This document shows positions 1-8,291 of a stretch of 64,000 nucleotides of DNA, piece by piece. The stretch is from Sphaerisporangium rubeum (GTDB taxonomy: Bacteria; Actinomycetota; Actinomycetes; Streptosporangiales; Streptosporangiaceae): contig NZ_JACHIU010000001.1 in NCBI RefSeq assembly GCF_014207705.1, forward strand, positions 6,316,501-6,380,500, in the 5' to 3' direction. A model generated the notes under the pieces. That model searched no databases and was not told the DNA's origin. It was given only the letters and a program-made list of their open reading frames with translations. Numbering within the stretch: the first letter of the stretch is position 1; each line of letters opens with the position of its first letter. The position numbers and the translations under genes are program-made.

Positions 1-1014
1 GAAGACGGTGTCCACCTCGATGCCGGTGAGCGGCGTGCCGGCGGTGAGCCCCATGTACTCGAGGGCCCGGCGCGCGGCGGCCGGGTCGTCGGTCTCCTCA
101 GGCGCCGGCACGTTCTGGTTCAGCGGCAGGCCCTGCCCCGGGTTGGTGCCCCAGGTGACGAACGGCGACAAGGTGGAGGCGTCGATCTCGACCACGGTGT
201 CGAACACCGCGTCGTCGTCGGTGCGCAGCGACCGCCAGTACTCCACCGCGGCGTCCCAGGCGGCGCCGGACGGCGCGTGGGGACGTCCCTTGAGGTAGGC
301 GAACGTGGTCTCGTCCGGCGCGATCATGCCGGCCCTGGCCCCGGCCTCGATGGACATGTTGCAGACCGTCATGCGGCCTTCCATGGACAGCGCGCGGATC
401 GCCTCGCCGCGGTACTCCACGACGTGGCCCTGGCCGCCGCCGGTGCCGATCTTGGCGATGATGGCGAGGATGAGGTCCTTGGCGGTGACGCCGAACGGCA
501 GCTCGCCGGTGACCTCGATGGCCATGGTCTTCGGCCGGTACGCCGGCAGCGTCTGCGTGGCGAGCACGTGCTCCACCTCGGAGGTGCCGATGCCGAAGGC
601 CAGCGCGCCGAACGCGCCGTGCGTGGAGGTGTGGGAGTCGCCGCAGACCACGGTCATGCCGGGCTGGGTGAGGCCGAACTGCGGGCCGATGATGTGGACG
701 ACCCCCTGGCCGTCGTCACCCATCGGGTGCAGCCTGATGCCGAACTCGGCGGTGTTCTTTCGCAGGGTCTCGACCTGCGCCTTGGACACCGGGTCGGCGA
801 TGGGGCCGAGCACGGTCGGGACGTTGTGGTCCTCGGTCGCGATGGTGAGGTCGGGACGTCGCACCCGGCGTCCGGCCATGCGCAGGCCGTCGAAGGCCTG
901 CGGGCTTGTCACCTCGTGGACGAGGTGAAGGTCGATGTAGAGCAGGTCGGGTTCGCCTTCCGCGCGGCGGACGACGTGCTGCTCCCATACTTTCTCGGCC
1001 AGTGTGCGACCCAT
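1..1014 (-). CDS. leuC: 3-isopropylmalate dehydratase large subunit, 3'-truncated by window edge
   Basis: This encodes the N-terminal 338 residues of the [4Fe-4S] isomerase that, with LeuD, converts 2-isopropylmalate to 3-isopropylmalate in leucine synthesis. The family signature [20 protein letters not shown] is readable and the start region reads [17 protein letters not shown]. The cluster-binding cysteines lie in the C-terminal part, which is outside the window. ATG at 1012-1014 is preceded by a strong AGGAGG ribosome site. The gene is divergent from the IclR-type regulator at 1152, the usual ndgR/leuCD arrangement in actinomycetes, and the shared intergenic region holds two dyads of the TCTCR-N5-YGAGA type. 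leuD is expected beyond the left edge. Confidence 0.96.
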   Translation of the reverse strand, partial: MGRTLAEKVWEQHVVRRAEGEPDLLYIDLHLVHEVTSPQAFDGLRMAGRRVRRPDLTIATEDHNVPTVLGPIADPVSKAQVETLRKNTAEFGIRLHPMGDDGQGVVHIIGPQFGLTQPGMTVVCGDSHTSTHGAFGALAFGIGTSEVEHVLATQTLPAYRPKTMAIEVTGELPFGVTAKDLILAIIAKIGTGGGQGHVVEYRGEAIRALSMEGRMTVCNMSIEAGARAGMIAPDETTFAYLKGRPHAPSGAAWDAAVEYWRSLRTDDDAVFDTVVEIDASTLSPFVTWGTNPGQGLPLNQNVPAPEETDDPAAARRALEYMGLTAGTPLTGIEVDTVF

Positions 1015-1051
1015 GCTCTGAACGCCTCCTTGCGTTTCATGCCCCGGATCG

Positions 1052-1066
1052 TCTCAATCTCTAAGA
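1052..1066. promoter_or_regulatory. Candidate NdgR operator 1 (leuC side)
   Basis: TCTCA-ATCTC-TAAGA is an imperfect dyad matching the pattern TCTCR-N5-YGAGA at 9 of 10 arm positions. It lies about 40 bp upstream of the leuC start. The same pattern recurs at 1122, 49984 and 53652, always upstream of BCAA biosynthesis genes. Assignment to NdgR is inference from the regulator's position. Confidence 0.5.
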
Positions 1067-1070
1067 CGGA

Positions 1071-1084
1071 CATATCGTTATATG
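1071..1084. promoter_or_regulatory. CATAT-N4-ATATG palindrome in leuC/ndgR intergenic region
   Basis: A perfect 5-bp-arm inverted repeat (CATATCGTTATATG) forms the most AT-rich spot between the two divergent genes. It could supply a -10 element (TATAAC on the minus strand) for leuC, or be part of an operator. Function is inferred from position only. Confidence 0.35.
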
Positions 1085-1121
1085 GACAGCCTACCCGCTC
1101 CACGCTCACAAGCCAGTTGCA

Positions 1122-1136
1122 TCTCGGATAGCGAGA
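1122..1136. promoter_or_regulatory. Candidate NdgR operator 2 (ndgR side)
   Basis: TCTCG-GATAG-CGAGA is a perfect 5-bp-arm palindrome with the same 5-nt spacer as operator 1. It ends 15 bp before the ndgR ATG, a position suited to autoregulation. Confidence 0.55.
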
Positions 1137-1151
1137 CGGCAGTATCGGGGT

Positions 1152-1868
1152 ATGGACAACTCTAGCGGAGTCGGCGTGCTGGACAAGGCCGTGCTCGTGC
1201 TCAACGCCTTGGAGGCGGGTCCCGCGTCCCTGGCCCAGCTCGTCCAGGCGACCGGCCTGGCCCGGCCGACCGCTCACCGCCTCGCGGTGGCGCTGGAACA
1301 CCACCGCATCGTCACCCGCGACACGCAGGGACGTTTCGTGCTCGGCCCGCGGCTGTCCGAACTGTCCACAGCGGCCGGCGAGGACCGCCTGCTCGCCGTC
1401 GCCTCCCCCGTGCTCACCCACCTGCGCGACATCACCGGCGAGAGCGCGCAGCTGTACCGCAGGCAAGGCGACGAGCGGGTCTGCGTGGCCGCCGCCGAGC
1501 GCGCGAGCGGCCTGCGCGACACCGTGCCCGTCGGCTCCTCGCTGCCGATGACCGCGGGGTCGGCGGCACAGGTGCTGCTCGCCTGGGAGGAGCCCGACCG
1601 CCTGCACCGCGGGCTGCGCGGCGCCAAGTTCACCGCCGCCACCCTCGCCAGCGTGCGCCGCCGCAACTGGGCCCACAGCGTCGGCGAGCGCGAACAGGGG
1701 GTGGCGAGCGTGTCGGCCCCCATCCGCGGGCCCGGCGGCAAGGTGATCGCCGCGGTGTCGGTGTCGGGCCCGATCGAGCGGCTCACCCGCACCCCCGGCC
1801 GCATCCACGCCGCGCCGGTCGTGGCCGCCGCCGAGCGCATCACCGAGTCGATGCGCCGCAACAACTGA
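1152..1868 (+). CDS. ndgR: IclR-family transcriptional regulator NdgR
   Basis: This 238-residue regulator has an N-terminal winged helix-turn-helix (about residues 8-70, including LARPTAHRLAVALEHHRIV) and a C-terminal IclR effector domain (about 80-235, including ESAQLYRRQGDERVCVAAAE and GVASVSAPIRGPGGKVIAAV). Its opening MDNSSGVGVLDKA and its divergence from leuC match NdgR of streptomycetes, a known regulator of leucine and other amino-acid genes. ATG at 1152 is chosen because it preserves this conserved start. A candidate operator palindrome sits just upstream, suggesting autoregulation. Confidence 0.9.
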   Translation: MDNSSGVGVLDKAVLVLNALEAGPASLAQLVQATGLARPTAHRLAVALEHHRIVTRDTQGRFVLGPRLSELSTAAGEDRLLAVASPVLTHLRDITGESAQLYRRQGDERVCVAAAERASGLRDTVPVGSSLPMTAGSAAQVLLAWEEPDRLHRGLRGAKFTAATLASVRRRNWAHSVGEREQGVASVSAPIRGPGGKVIAAVSVSGPIERLTRTPGRIHAAPVVAAAERITESMRRNN

Positions 1869-1943
1869 ATCCGACGGTCATCAGGGCCCACGACAAGGGC
1901 TAACTGATTAGAGAGCGCCGCCGCCAAGCACTAGCCTGGCGGG

Positions 1944-3707
1944 GTGACAGATCGCATCGAGGCAGCCGCGTCCGAGCTGCGTCCTCTCCTGCAAGAGTTC
2001 ATTCTGTGGGCACCGGACAACGCACCGGACAGTGACCCCGATCTGGTCGGGCCCGTCGCTCTCTGGCACCGCCTGACCCTGCGGGACGACGTGCGCCTGT
2101 GGCGCCGCGGCGACCTCCGCCCCATCCTCGTCGAGCGCATGCCGCAGGTCGTCGAGGACGCCGAGGCCGCGGCGGACGGCATGCTCGCCGCCGTCCGCGC
2201 CTACCTGACGTTCCTGTCGGAGTCCGGCCGCCTCGCCAAGGGCTCCGACTCCCTCGGCGATCTGCTCGACGAGCTCGACGCGATCGAGGACGACTTCGAC
2301 GAGGCGATGGAGGACGTCCTCGGCGAGCGCGAGTGGGACGACGACGATGACGAGGACGACCTCGACGAGGAGGAGGTCGAGGGTCTCGGCGACTTCGAGC
2401 CGTTCGCCGACGAGATCGCCGACCTTCCCACCATCAGGCTGCGGCCCGACTCCGAGCTGGCCGCCGCCGCACGCGCCGTACCGCTGATCGCCAAGGCCCG
2501 CGACCTCGCCGTCTGGGTCGGCGCCTCCCGCACGGTCGGCGCCGAGACCCTGCTCAGCGACGACGAGATCCGCGAGGCCCTCACCGTCGTGGGGCTCCCC
2601 GAGCCCGCCGCCAAACCGCTCGCCGACGAGGTCCCCGCGCTGTGGAACCTGTGGAACCTCGCGGTGGACCTGGAGTTCCTCACCCCCGACGACGAGAGCG
2701 AACAGGGTGACACGGTCAGCGTCGACGAGGACACCGCCGCCTGGCCGTTCGACAACGACGAGGACGTCCTGGACGCCTGGATGCTCGGCCTCCACTCGGT
2801 CGACTACGGCGACCCCGAGCTGGACGACGACGACCTCACCCTGGCGCTGTCCGGCCTGACCCGCGGCCTGCTGGTGCGCCTGCTCATCGCCGGCGGCGAG
2901 CGGTCCGTCGACGAGCTGCGCGACGAGCTCGCCGAGGCCGCCGCCGAGTTCGACGACCTCGGCGCGCAGGCCTGGCAGGAGGCCGGCGACCCGCTGGAGC
3001 CCGTCCTTGAGTGGCTGTCGGGGTACGGCATGGCCGAGGTGTCCGGCGGTGTCGTGCGCCTCACCCCGCTCGGCACCGAAGGCGTCGTCCACCTGCTCGA
3101 CGACGACGACATCGAGGTGGACGCGCGTCCCGCAATCGACGCGATGAGCGCGCTGGACCTGCTGTCCCTCAGCGCCGACCTCCCCGAGGAGGAGGCCGAC
3201 GCCGAGTTCGCCGCCTGGATGAAGCTGCGCGAGCCCGCCACGGCCGCCGAGGAGCTTCTGGAGGCCGCCGCGGACGACGAGGCGGACGCGCTCATCCGCG
3301 TGCAGGCCGCCAGCCTGGTCGGCACCCTCGGCCCGGTCGCCGTCCCCGCCTGGAAGGCCGCGCTCGACGAGCCGTCGCTGCGGCCGTACGCGGCGACCCA
3401 CCTCACCCAACTCGGCGTGCCGGACGCTCCGGAGCCCAGCCAGAGCGACACACACTGGCTGATCCTGGACATGTGGGCCATCTCCGCCGGTCTCGGCACA
3501 CCGGAGTTCGTCAGCAGCCTGCACGACATCGGCCCCGCGCCGGTGCTGAGCAACCTGCTCGACGTGATCTGGAAGGTGCCGCACCCGCACGTCGAGGAGC
3601 TGCTGGAGATGATCGGCGACTCGCACCCCGACCGCCAGGTGTCCAAGGCGGCCAGGCGCAGCCTGTTCAAGGTCCGCTCAGGCAACTCCGGCCACTCGGG
3701 CCACTAG
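1944..3707 (+). CDS. Highly acidic hypothetical protein
   Basis: A 587-residue protein from a GTG start, with no domain I can name. It is rich in Asp/Glu throughout; residues roughly 105-150 are extremely acidic (WDDDDDEDDLDEEE), and the rest looks helical. The C-terminal part (about 440-580) reads like short HEAT-type alpha-helical repeats (LIRVQAASLVGTLGP; PYAATHLTQLG; VSKAARRSLFKVRSG), which is an inference. There is no signal peptide or membrane segment. It lies between ndgR and the tRNA cluster and is followed by a hairpin terminator. Strong GC codon bias supports real coding, so the open antisense frames are shadows. Confidence 0.8.
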   Translation: MTDRIEAAASELRPLLQEFILWAPDNAPDSDPDLVGPVALWHRLTLRDDVRLWRRGDLRPILVERMPQVVEDAEAAADGMLAAVRAYLTFLSESGRLAKGSDSLGDLLDELDAIEDDFDEAMEDVLGEREWDDDDDEDDLDEEEVEGLGDFEPFADEIADLPTIRLRPDSELAAAARAVPLIAKARDLAVWVGASRTVGAETLLSDDEIREALTVVGLPEPAAKPLADEVPALWNLWNLAVDLEFLTPDDESEQGDTVSVDEDTAAWPFDNDEDVLDAWMLGLHSVDYGDPELDDDDLTLALSGLTRGLLVRLLIAGGERSVDELRDELAEAAAEFDDLGAQAWQEAGDPLEPVLEWLSGYGMAEVSGGVVRLTPLGTEGVVHLLDDDDIEVDARPAIDAMSALDLLSLSADLPEEEADAEFAAWMKLREPATAAEELLEAAADDEADALIRVQAASLVGTLGPVAVPAWKAALDEPSLRPYAATHLTQLGVPDAPEPSQSDTHWLILDMWAISAGLGTPEFVSSLHDIGPAPVLSNLLDVIWKVPHPHVEELLEMIGDSHPDRQVSKAARRSLFKVRSGNSGHSGH

Positions 3708-3712
3708 CTCCT

Positions 3713-3738
3713 CCGGGGACGGCTCCGGCCGTCCCCGG
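3713..3738 (+). terminator. Hairpin terminator after the acidic protein gene
   Basis: CCGGGGACGG and CCGTCCCCGG form a perfect 10-bp stem with a 6-nt loop, 5 bp after the stop codon. There is no T run, as is common in actinomycetes. Confidence 0.65.
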
Positions 3739-3769
3739 CGGGGTGCGGCGGGCCCGCGGAGAAACACGA

Positions 3770-3797
3770 AACCCCCGGACGTTGACGTCCGAGGGTT
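3770..3797 (-). terminator. Hairpin terminator downstream of the tRNA genes
   Basis: The arms AACCC-c-CGGACGT and ACGTCCG-a-GGGTT pair over 12 bp with one mismatch. On the minus strand the hairpin follows the first tRNA-Glu by about 15 nt and is followed by a T-rich tract, so it probably ends the tRNA transcript. Confidence 0.6.
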
Positions 3798-3812
3798 CGA
3801 CTACACCAGGTG

Positions 3813-3885
3813 TAGCCCCGACCGGATTCGAACCGGCGCTACCGCCTTGAGAGGGCGGCGTCCTAGGCCACTAGACGACGGAGCC
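3813..3885 (-). tRNA. tRNA-Glu (anticodon CTC), copy 1
   Basis: The cloverleaf is readable on the minus strand. The acceptor arms are GGCTCCG/CGGGGCT, the anticodon stem-loop is CCGCC-CTCTCAA-GGCGG with anticodon CTC, and the T arm is GCCGG-TTCGAAT-CCGGT. The 3' CCA is not encoded (ACAC follows). Acceptor pairs 1-72 and 4-69 are G-U. Confidence 0.95.
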
Positions 3886-3916
3886 GTGCGGCTCGCGGTG
3901 CGAGCCGGGTGCGCAG

Positions 3917-3992
3917 TGGTAGTCCCGACCGGATTCGAACCGGCGTTACCGCCTTGAGAGGGCGGCGTCCTAGGCCACTAGACGACGGGACC
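3917..3992 (-). tRNA. tRNA-Glu (anticodon CTC), copy 2
   Basis: Nearly identical to copy 1 in the D, anticodon and T arms, with the same CTC anticodon, but with a different acceptor (GGTCCCG/CGGGACT) and an encoded 3' CCA (3917-3919 on the complement). The tandem glutamate tRNAs sit about 4 kb from gltX. Confidence 0.95.
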
Positions 3993-4191
3993 CCTGCGCG
4001 AAATGCCTGCCGGCCCGATCATCCGAACCGACTGAGGCGTCCTCTCGGACGCCTCGGCAACGGGCGTTACTCTACCGCACCCGTGAGAGCACGGCCAAAC
4101 CGGTTGCCGGGCCACCCGGGGACTGGAAACCCGCGTGGAACGACGAACGCGGACGTCCGTTTCCGGACATCCGCGTCGCGCTGGCAACCTG

Positions 4192-4263
4192 CTGGGGTAC
4201 CAGGACTCGAACCTAGACTAGCTGAACCAGAATCAGCCGGGCTGCCAATTACCCCATACCCCA
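4192..4263 (-). tRNA. tRNA-Gln (anticodon CTG)
   Basis: The acceptor arms are TGGGGTA/TACCCCA. The anticodon stem-loop GCTGA-TTCTGGT-TCAGC gives anticodon CTG, and the T arm contains GGTTCGAGTCC. The discriminator is G and CCA is not encoded. It is probably co-transcribed with the two tRNA-Glu genes. Confidence 0.95.
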
Positions 4264-4466
4264 TCGGCTTCACGGAGCTCCTTGCGGAGCGGCCCGCTTG
4301 CGCCTTCGAAAGAATAGCCCAGCTTGGCGGTGAGGACCAAAACGATTGGTGAACACCCAGCTCGACGGTCACATCCCGAGGCCGTCCACAGGGGGTGCCG
4401 GGGTGGTGGGCCGATGTGCGAGGCTGACTTTTGGTCAGAGCCCGTTCCACGAGAGGAGCCCGCGCC

Positions 4467-6461
4467 TTGAGCGAGAACCCGTTCTTCGCCCCGAGTGCCC
4501 TGCCCTACGGCCTGCCGCCTTTCGCCGAGATCCGGGAGGAGCACTACGTCCCCGCTTTCGAGCGCGGCATGACCGAGCAGCTGGCCGAGGTCGAGGCCAT
4601 CGCGGGAGACAGCGAGGCGCCGACGTTCGACAACACCGTGGCGGCCCTGGAGCGCTCGGGCCAGGTGCTCAGCCGCGTGTCGGCCGTGTTCTTCAACCAG
4701 TCCTCCTCCGACACCAACCCCACGGTGCAGGAGATCCAGAAACAGATCATCCCCAAGCTCACCCAGCACGGCGACGCGATCCACCTCAACCGGCCGCTGT
4801 TCGCGCGCATCAGGCAGATCTCCCCCGACGGCCTCGACGCCGAGCAGGCGTGGCTGCTGGAGCGGTACGTCACCGACTTCGTGCGCGCCGGCGCCGAGCT
4901 CGGCGCCGAGGACCAGGAACGGCTCAAGGCCCTCAACGAGGAGCTCTCCACGCTGTCCACGCGCTTCGAGCAGAACCTCCTGGCCCACACCAACGCCTCC
5001 GCCGTGATCGTCGACGACGTGGCCGAGCTGGACGGCCTGTCCGAGGACTCCGTCAAGGCCGCCGCCGAGACCGCCAAGTCACGCGGCCTCCCCGGCAAGT
5101 ACGTCATCCCGCTCGTCCTGCCGACCGGTCAGCCCGGTCTCGCCGAGCTGACCGACCGCGCGCTGCGTGAGCGCATCCACCGCGCCTCCATCCAGCGCGG
5201 CGTGCCGGACAACGAAGAGCTGATCGTCCGCATCGCCACGCTGCGCGCCGAGCGCGCCAAGCTCCTCGGCTACCCGACCCACGCGGCGTACGTCGTGGCC
5301 GACCAGACCGCGCCGACCACCGAGGCCGTCACCGAGATGCTCGGCAAACTCACCCCACCCGCCGTCGCCAACGCGCACCGCGAGGCCGAGGAGCTGCGTG
5401 AGCAGGCCGGCCACGACCTGGAGCCGTGGGACTGGTCGTTCTACGCCGAAAAGGTCCTCAAGGAGCGGTACGCCATCGACGGCCGCCAGATGCGGCCGTA
5501 CTTCGAGCTGGACCGCGTCCTACGCGACGGCGTGTTCCACGCCGCCACCCTGCTGTACGGCATCACGTTCACCGAGCGACCCGACCTCGTCGGTTACCAC
5601 CCCGACGTCCGTGTCTTCGAGGTCTTCAACGAGGACGGCTCACAACTCGGCCTGTTCCTCGGCGACTACTACGCGCGACCGTCCAAGCGCGGCGGCGCCT
5701 GGATGAACAGCCTGGTCAAACAGTCGACCCTTGAGGGCACCAGGCCGGTGGTGGTCAACAACCTCAACATCGCCAAACCCCCCGCCGGCGAGCCGACCCT
5801 GATGACCTTCGAAGAGGTCAACACGATGTTCCACGAGTTCGGCCACGCACTCCACGGCCTGTTCTCGGAGGTCCACTACCCCCGCTTCTCCGGCACCGCC
5901 GTCCCCCGCGACTTCGTGGAGTACCCGTCCCAGGTCAACGAGATGTGGGCCGTCTGGCCGTCCATCCTCGCCAACTACGCACGCCACTGGCAGACCGGCG
6001 ACCCCATGCCGAAGGACCTCCTCGACCGCATGCTGGAGTCCCAGAAGTACAACCAGGGCTACAAAACCGTCGAATACCTCGCCGCCACCCTCCTCGACTG
6101 GTCCTGGCACACCTTCGAAACCCCACCCGACAACGCTCTGACCTTCGAACGTCAAGCCCTCCAGACCGCCGGCGTGGACCTCCCCCTGGTCCCCCCGCGC
6201 TACCGAAGCACCTACTTCGCACACATCTGGTCCAGCGGCTACAGTGCCGGCTACTACTCCTACATCTGGAGCGAAGTCCTGGACGCCGACACCGTCGACT
6301 GGTTCAACGAAAACGGCGGCCTGCTGCGCGAGAACGGCGACACCTTCCGCCAGAAACTCCTCAGCAAAGGCGGCAGCGTAGACCCCATGACCGCCTTCCA
6401 ATCCTTCCGAGGCCGCACCCCCCGCATAGAACCCCTGCTCGAACGCCGCGGCCTCCTCTAA
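4467..6461 (+). CDS. M3-family zinc metallopeptidase (oligopeptidase A / Dcp-like)
   Basis: A 664-residue cytosolic oligopeptidase of the thimet/PrlC/Dcp family, which trims short peptides. The zinc site HEFGH is at residues 456-460 (context TMFHEFGHALHG), followed by the expected downstream Glu region and the family's C-terminal TYFAHIWSSGYSAGYYSYIW segment. No signal peptide is seen. I choose TTG at 4467 (MSENPFFAPSALPYG) because GAGAGGAG lies 8 nt upstream; an in-frame GTG at 4431 would add 12 residues but lacks a ribosome site. Length matches the family. Confidence 0.9.
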   Translation: MSENPFFAPSALPYGLPPFAEIREEHYVPAFERGMTEQLAEVEAIAGDSEAPTFDNTVAALERSGQVLSRVSAVFFNQSSSDTNPTVQEIQKQIIPKLTQHGDAIHLNRPLFARIRQISPDGLDAEQAWLLERYVTDFVRAGAELGAEDQERLKALNEELSTLSTRFEQNLLAHTNASAVIVDDVAELDGLSEDSVKAAAETAKSRGLPGKYVIPLVLPTGQPGLAELTDRALRERIHRASIQRGVPDNEELIVRIATLRAERAKLLGYPTHAAYVVADQTAPTTEAVTEMLGKLTPPAVANAHREAEELREQAGHDLEPWDWSFYAEKVLKERYAIDGRQMRPYFELDRVLRDGVFHAATLLYGITFTERPDLVGYHPDVRVFEVFNEDGSQLGLFLGDYYARPSKRGGAWMNSLVKQSTLEGTRPVVVNNLNIAKPPAGEPTLMTFEEVNTMFHEFGHALHGLFSEVHYPRFSGTAVPRDFVEYPSQVNEMWAVWPSILANYARHWQTGDPMPKDLLDRMLESQKYNQGYKTVEYLAATLLDWSWHTFETPPDNALTFERQALQTAGVDLPLVPPRYRSTYFAHIWSSGYSAGYYSYIWSEVLDADTVDWFNENGGLLRENGDTFRQKLLSKGGSVDPMTAFQSFRGRTPRIEPLLERRGLL

Positions 6462-6559
6462 CCCTCTCCCCCACCCCGCCGCCCTCCCGCCGTACCGACC
6501 CTCTATGCAGGACCACTTCTACGGCGGGACGCGGCGTGAAACCCCTCCGCCTGACCTGG

Positions 6560-6823
6560 TCAGGCGAACACTTCTTCGACTCTCACAGCGGTCACCGCTA
6601 GATCAAGCCACTTCTCGAGCTGGTCGATGTCCACACAACCGGCGACGCGCTGACGCTCGGCATCGGTAACCGTCAGACCACGCTTCTTCAGCACTAGCAG
6701 GACAGCGTCGCCATATGCCTCCGCAAAGCTTTCCGCATAGGCTTCCGCGTAACTTTCCGCATAAGCTTCCGCACGGCCTTTTGCGCGCATGTCAGAGATG
6801 TAGGTATGGGCCTCAGCGGCCAT
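6560..6823 (-). pseudogene. Truncated tandem copy of the C-terminal tail of the adjacent Rpn-like gene
   Basis: The 87 readable codons (MAAEAHTYISDMRAKGRAEA ... DAERQRVAGCVDIDQLEKW) are clearly homologous to the last 75 or so residues of the 6868-7722 gene. Homology continues a few codons upstream (LWRTF) and then hits an in-frame TAA, so this is a 5'-truncated duplicate. It differs by an internal expansion of near-identical 12-nt units (about 6715-6775) giving AYAES-type repeats. The ancestral codons LWRT supply a GGAGG six bases before ATG 6823, so a short protein could still be translated. It may equally be non-functional debris. Confidence 0.7.
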
Positions 6824-6867
6824 GAACGTCCTCCAGAGGCTGCGTACATGGCCTTACCCTCGCGCAA

Positions 6868-7722
6868 TCAGGCGAGCAGTTCGTCGACACTCGCGGCGGT
6901 CACGGCCCGCAGGAGCCACTGCCGAAGCTGGTCGGTGTCCGTACAACCGATGATGCGCTCGCGCTCAGCGTCAGTGACTGTCAGACCTCGCCCCTCCAGC
7001 ACCACCAGAACAGACTCCGCGCAGCCTTCCACCCGGCCTTTGGCGCGCATCTCCGAGATGTAGGTGTGGGTCTTGGTGGCCATCAGTGTCCTCCAGAGGT
7101 TGCGTGCAGGGCCTGCACCGAGGCCCGATTCGGTGAATTCGGCGAGGCCGGCGGCTTCTTTCCTGTCGAGGTGGCCCAGTGCGTCGGACAGTGCGTCCAG
7201 TATGACATCTACGTTGGGTGACTTGGCGTGTACAACCGCGGACAAGATGGCGTAGTGGATGTCCTGCGCGGCTTCGGCCTCAGTGGTGACCGGAGGCATG
7301 TTGTCAGGGCCGAGGACCAGGGGTCGCAGTGTCATCGTGGGCCAGCGACCCGGACCGATGTCGTAAGGGCTGCGGGCCCAGGACGCGGTGTCGGCGGTGG
7401 CGCAGGTGACGATGAGCAGGACGTCGCACTCATAGGTGTCGTGCAGGTGAGCGAGGTAGCGAGCCCAGCGGCGCCGCTTCTGCTCGGACCTGGCGGTCTG
7501 CGATTCGATCGCGGCTATGACCTGGCCGTCCTCGTACTGAAGTTTGAGGAGGGTGTCGACCCAGCGTGGGACGGGTTCAAGGTCGGTGAGATCGACGTTC
7601 ATGATCTCGACCTTGATGGGATCAGGCAGAGGCACTGCCAGTTCGTTCCGGAGGACGCGAGTAAACAGCTCGGTGTGTCGTTGGAAGATCCTGTGCAATG
7701 CCTCGTGCGAAGCAGTAGGCAT
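6868..7722 (-). CDS. Rpn/YhgA-like PD-(D/E)XK nuclease-family protein
   Basis: A 284-residue protein resembling the actinobacterial branch of the Rpn (recombination-promoting nuclease / putative transposase) family. The N-terminal half has the nuclease-like pattern VPRWVDTLLKLQ ... VIAAIESQTARSEQKRRRWARY, where the E-S-Q triad echoes the ExK core, and ARYLAHLHDTYECDVLLIVTC. The C-terminal tail (HTYISEMRAKGRVEGCAESV) is helical and is the part duplicated next door. No ribosome site precedes ATG 7720-7722, so the start may be leaderless. Function in this organism is unknown; family members promote RecA-independent recombination. Confidence 0.65.
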   Translation of the reverse strand: MPTASHEALHRIFQRHTELFTRVLRNELAVPLPDPIKVEIMNVDLTDLEPVPRWVDTLLKLQYEDGQVIAAIESQTARSEQKRRRWARYLAHLHDTYECDVLLIVTCATADTASWARSPYDIGPGRWPTMTLRPLVLGPDNMPPVTTEAEAAQDIHYAILSAVVHAKSPNVDVILDALSDALGHLDRKEAAGLAEFTESGLGAGPARNLWRTLMATKTHTYISEMRAKGRVEGCAESVLVVLEGRGLTVTDAERERIIGCTDTDQLRQWLLRAVTAASVDELLA

Positions 7723-7812
7723 GACGTTAAGTTATCGCATGAACACTCTTCGTGCATGGCAAAGTCGCGAAGCGACCCGCCTGATCGACGCTGAGAGCTT
7801 CCCGCACGGGCC

Positions 7813-7890
7813 GCTACGCGCCGGTCGAGACGTGGTGGGGGTGGCTAGGTAGCCGAGCTGGAGTGGGTCCGGCCTGATGGGTGCGCTGGG
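7813..7890. repeat. Direct repeat unit 1
   Basis: About 78 bp starting GCTACGCGCCGGTCGAGACG and ending GATGGGTGCGCTGGG. It is paired with the unit at 7945-8023 (about 80% identical by eye, small indels), offset 132 bp. Origin unknown. Confidence 0.75.
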
Positions 7891-7944
7891 ATGTCTGCGG
7901 TGGTCGTAGCGGAGTTCGAATCCCGGTCTCGTCTCGCGTGGTCG

Positions 7945-8023
7945 GCTACGTGCCGGTCGAGACGTGGTGGAGGTTGGGTGGGTGGCCGAGTTGGGGTGGG
8001 TCGGCTCTGATGGGTGGGCTGGG
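7945..8023. repeat. Direct repeat unit 2
   Basis: Second copy, starting GCTACGTGCCGGTCGAGACG and ending GATGGGTGGGCTGGG. Confidence 0.75.
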
Positions 8024-8291
8024 TCACTGCAGCCGAAGTGGGGTTTTCAAAGGAAGGGGCGAAGCCCCGGGAAGGCACAGCCCGAGCCGGAAGGCGCCTT
8101 GGCGCCTGGAGGCGAGGATCACGACGCGGAGGGCCAGCACCCTGCCGTGCTGCCGGTTGACGTGCGTAAGAAGGCGCCGACTTCGCCGTACCACTCCCCG
8201 CCGCGTCGGCGCCGGGGAGAGATCAGATAGGGCGAGTGCGAGGTGCCGCGCAGGCCCGAGGAGGCTATGCGGGTGGCGTACTCCCCTCGCT

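Larger units (their letters stand above)
7723..8291. other. Gene-free stretch with a 78-bp imperfect direct repeat
   Basis: No convincing gene is present. Two diverged direct repeats (7813-7890 and 7945-8023) occupy the middle. Between them, 7911-7925 resembles a tRNA T loop (GGAGTTCGAATCCC) but no cloverleaf forms. Near 8194-8219 CTCCCCG/CGGGGAG arms could form a weak terminator for gltX, which ends at 8292. Confidence 0.5.

Noticed and set aside
1908-3626. 572-codon minus-strand frame opposite the acidic protein
   Set aside because: The plus frame has its own GTG start, spacing and terminator; the minus frame is the expected complement of Asp/Glu codons.
7905-7935. Possible tRNA gene around a GGAGTTCGAATCCC T-loop-like sequence
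   Set aside because: No matching acceptor, D or anticodon stem can be drawn around it; at most a remnant.
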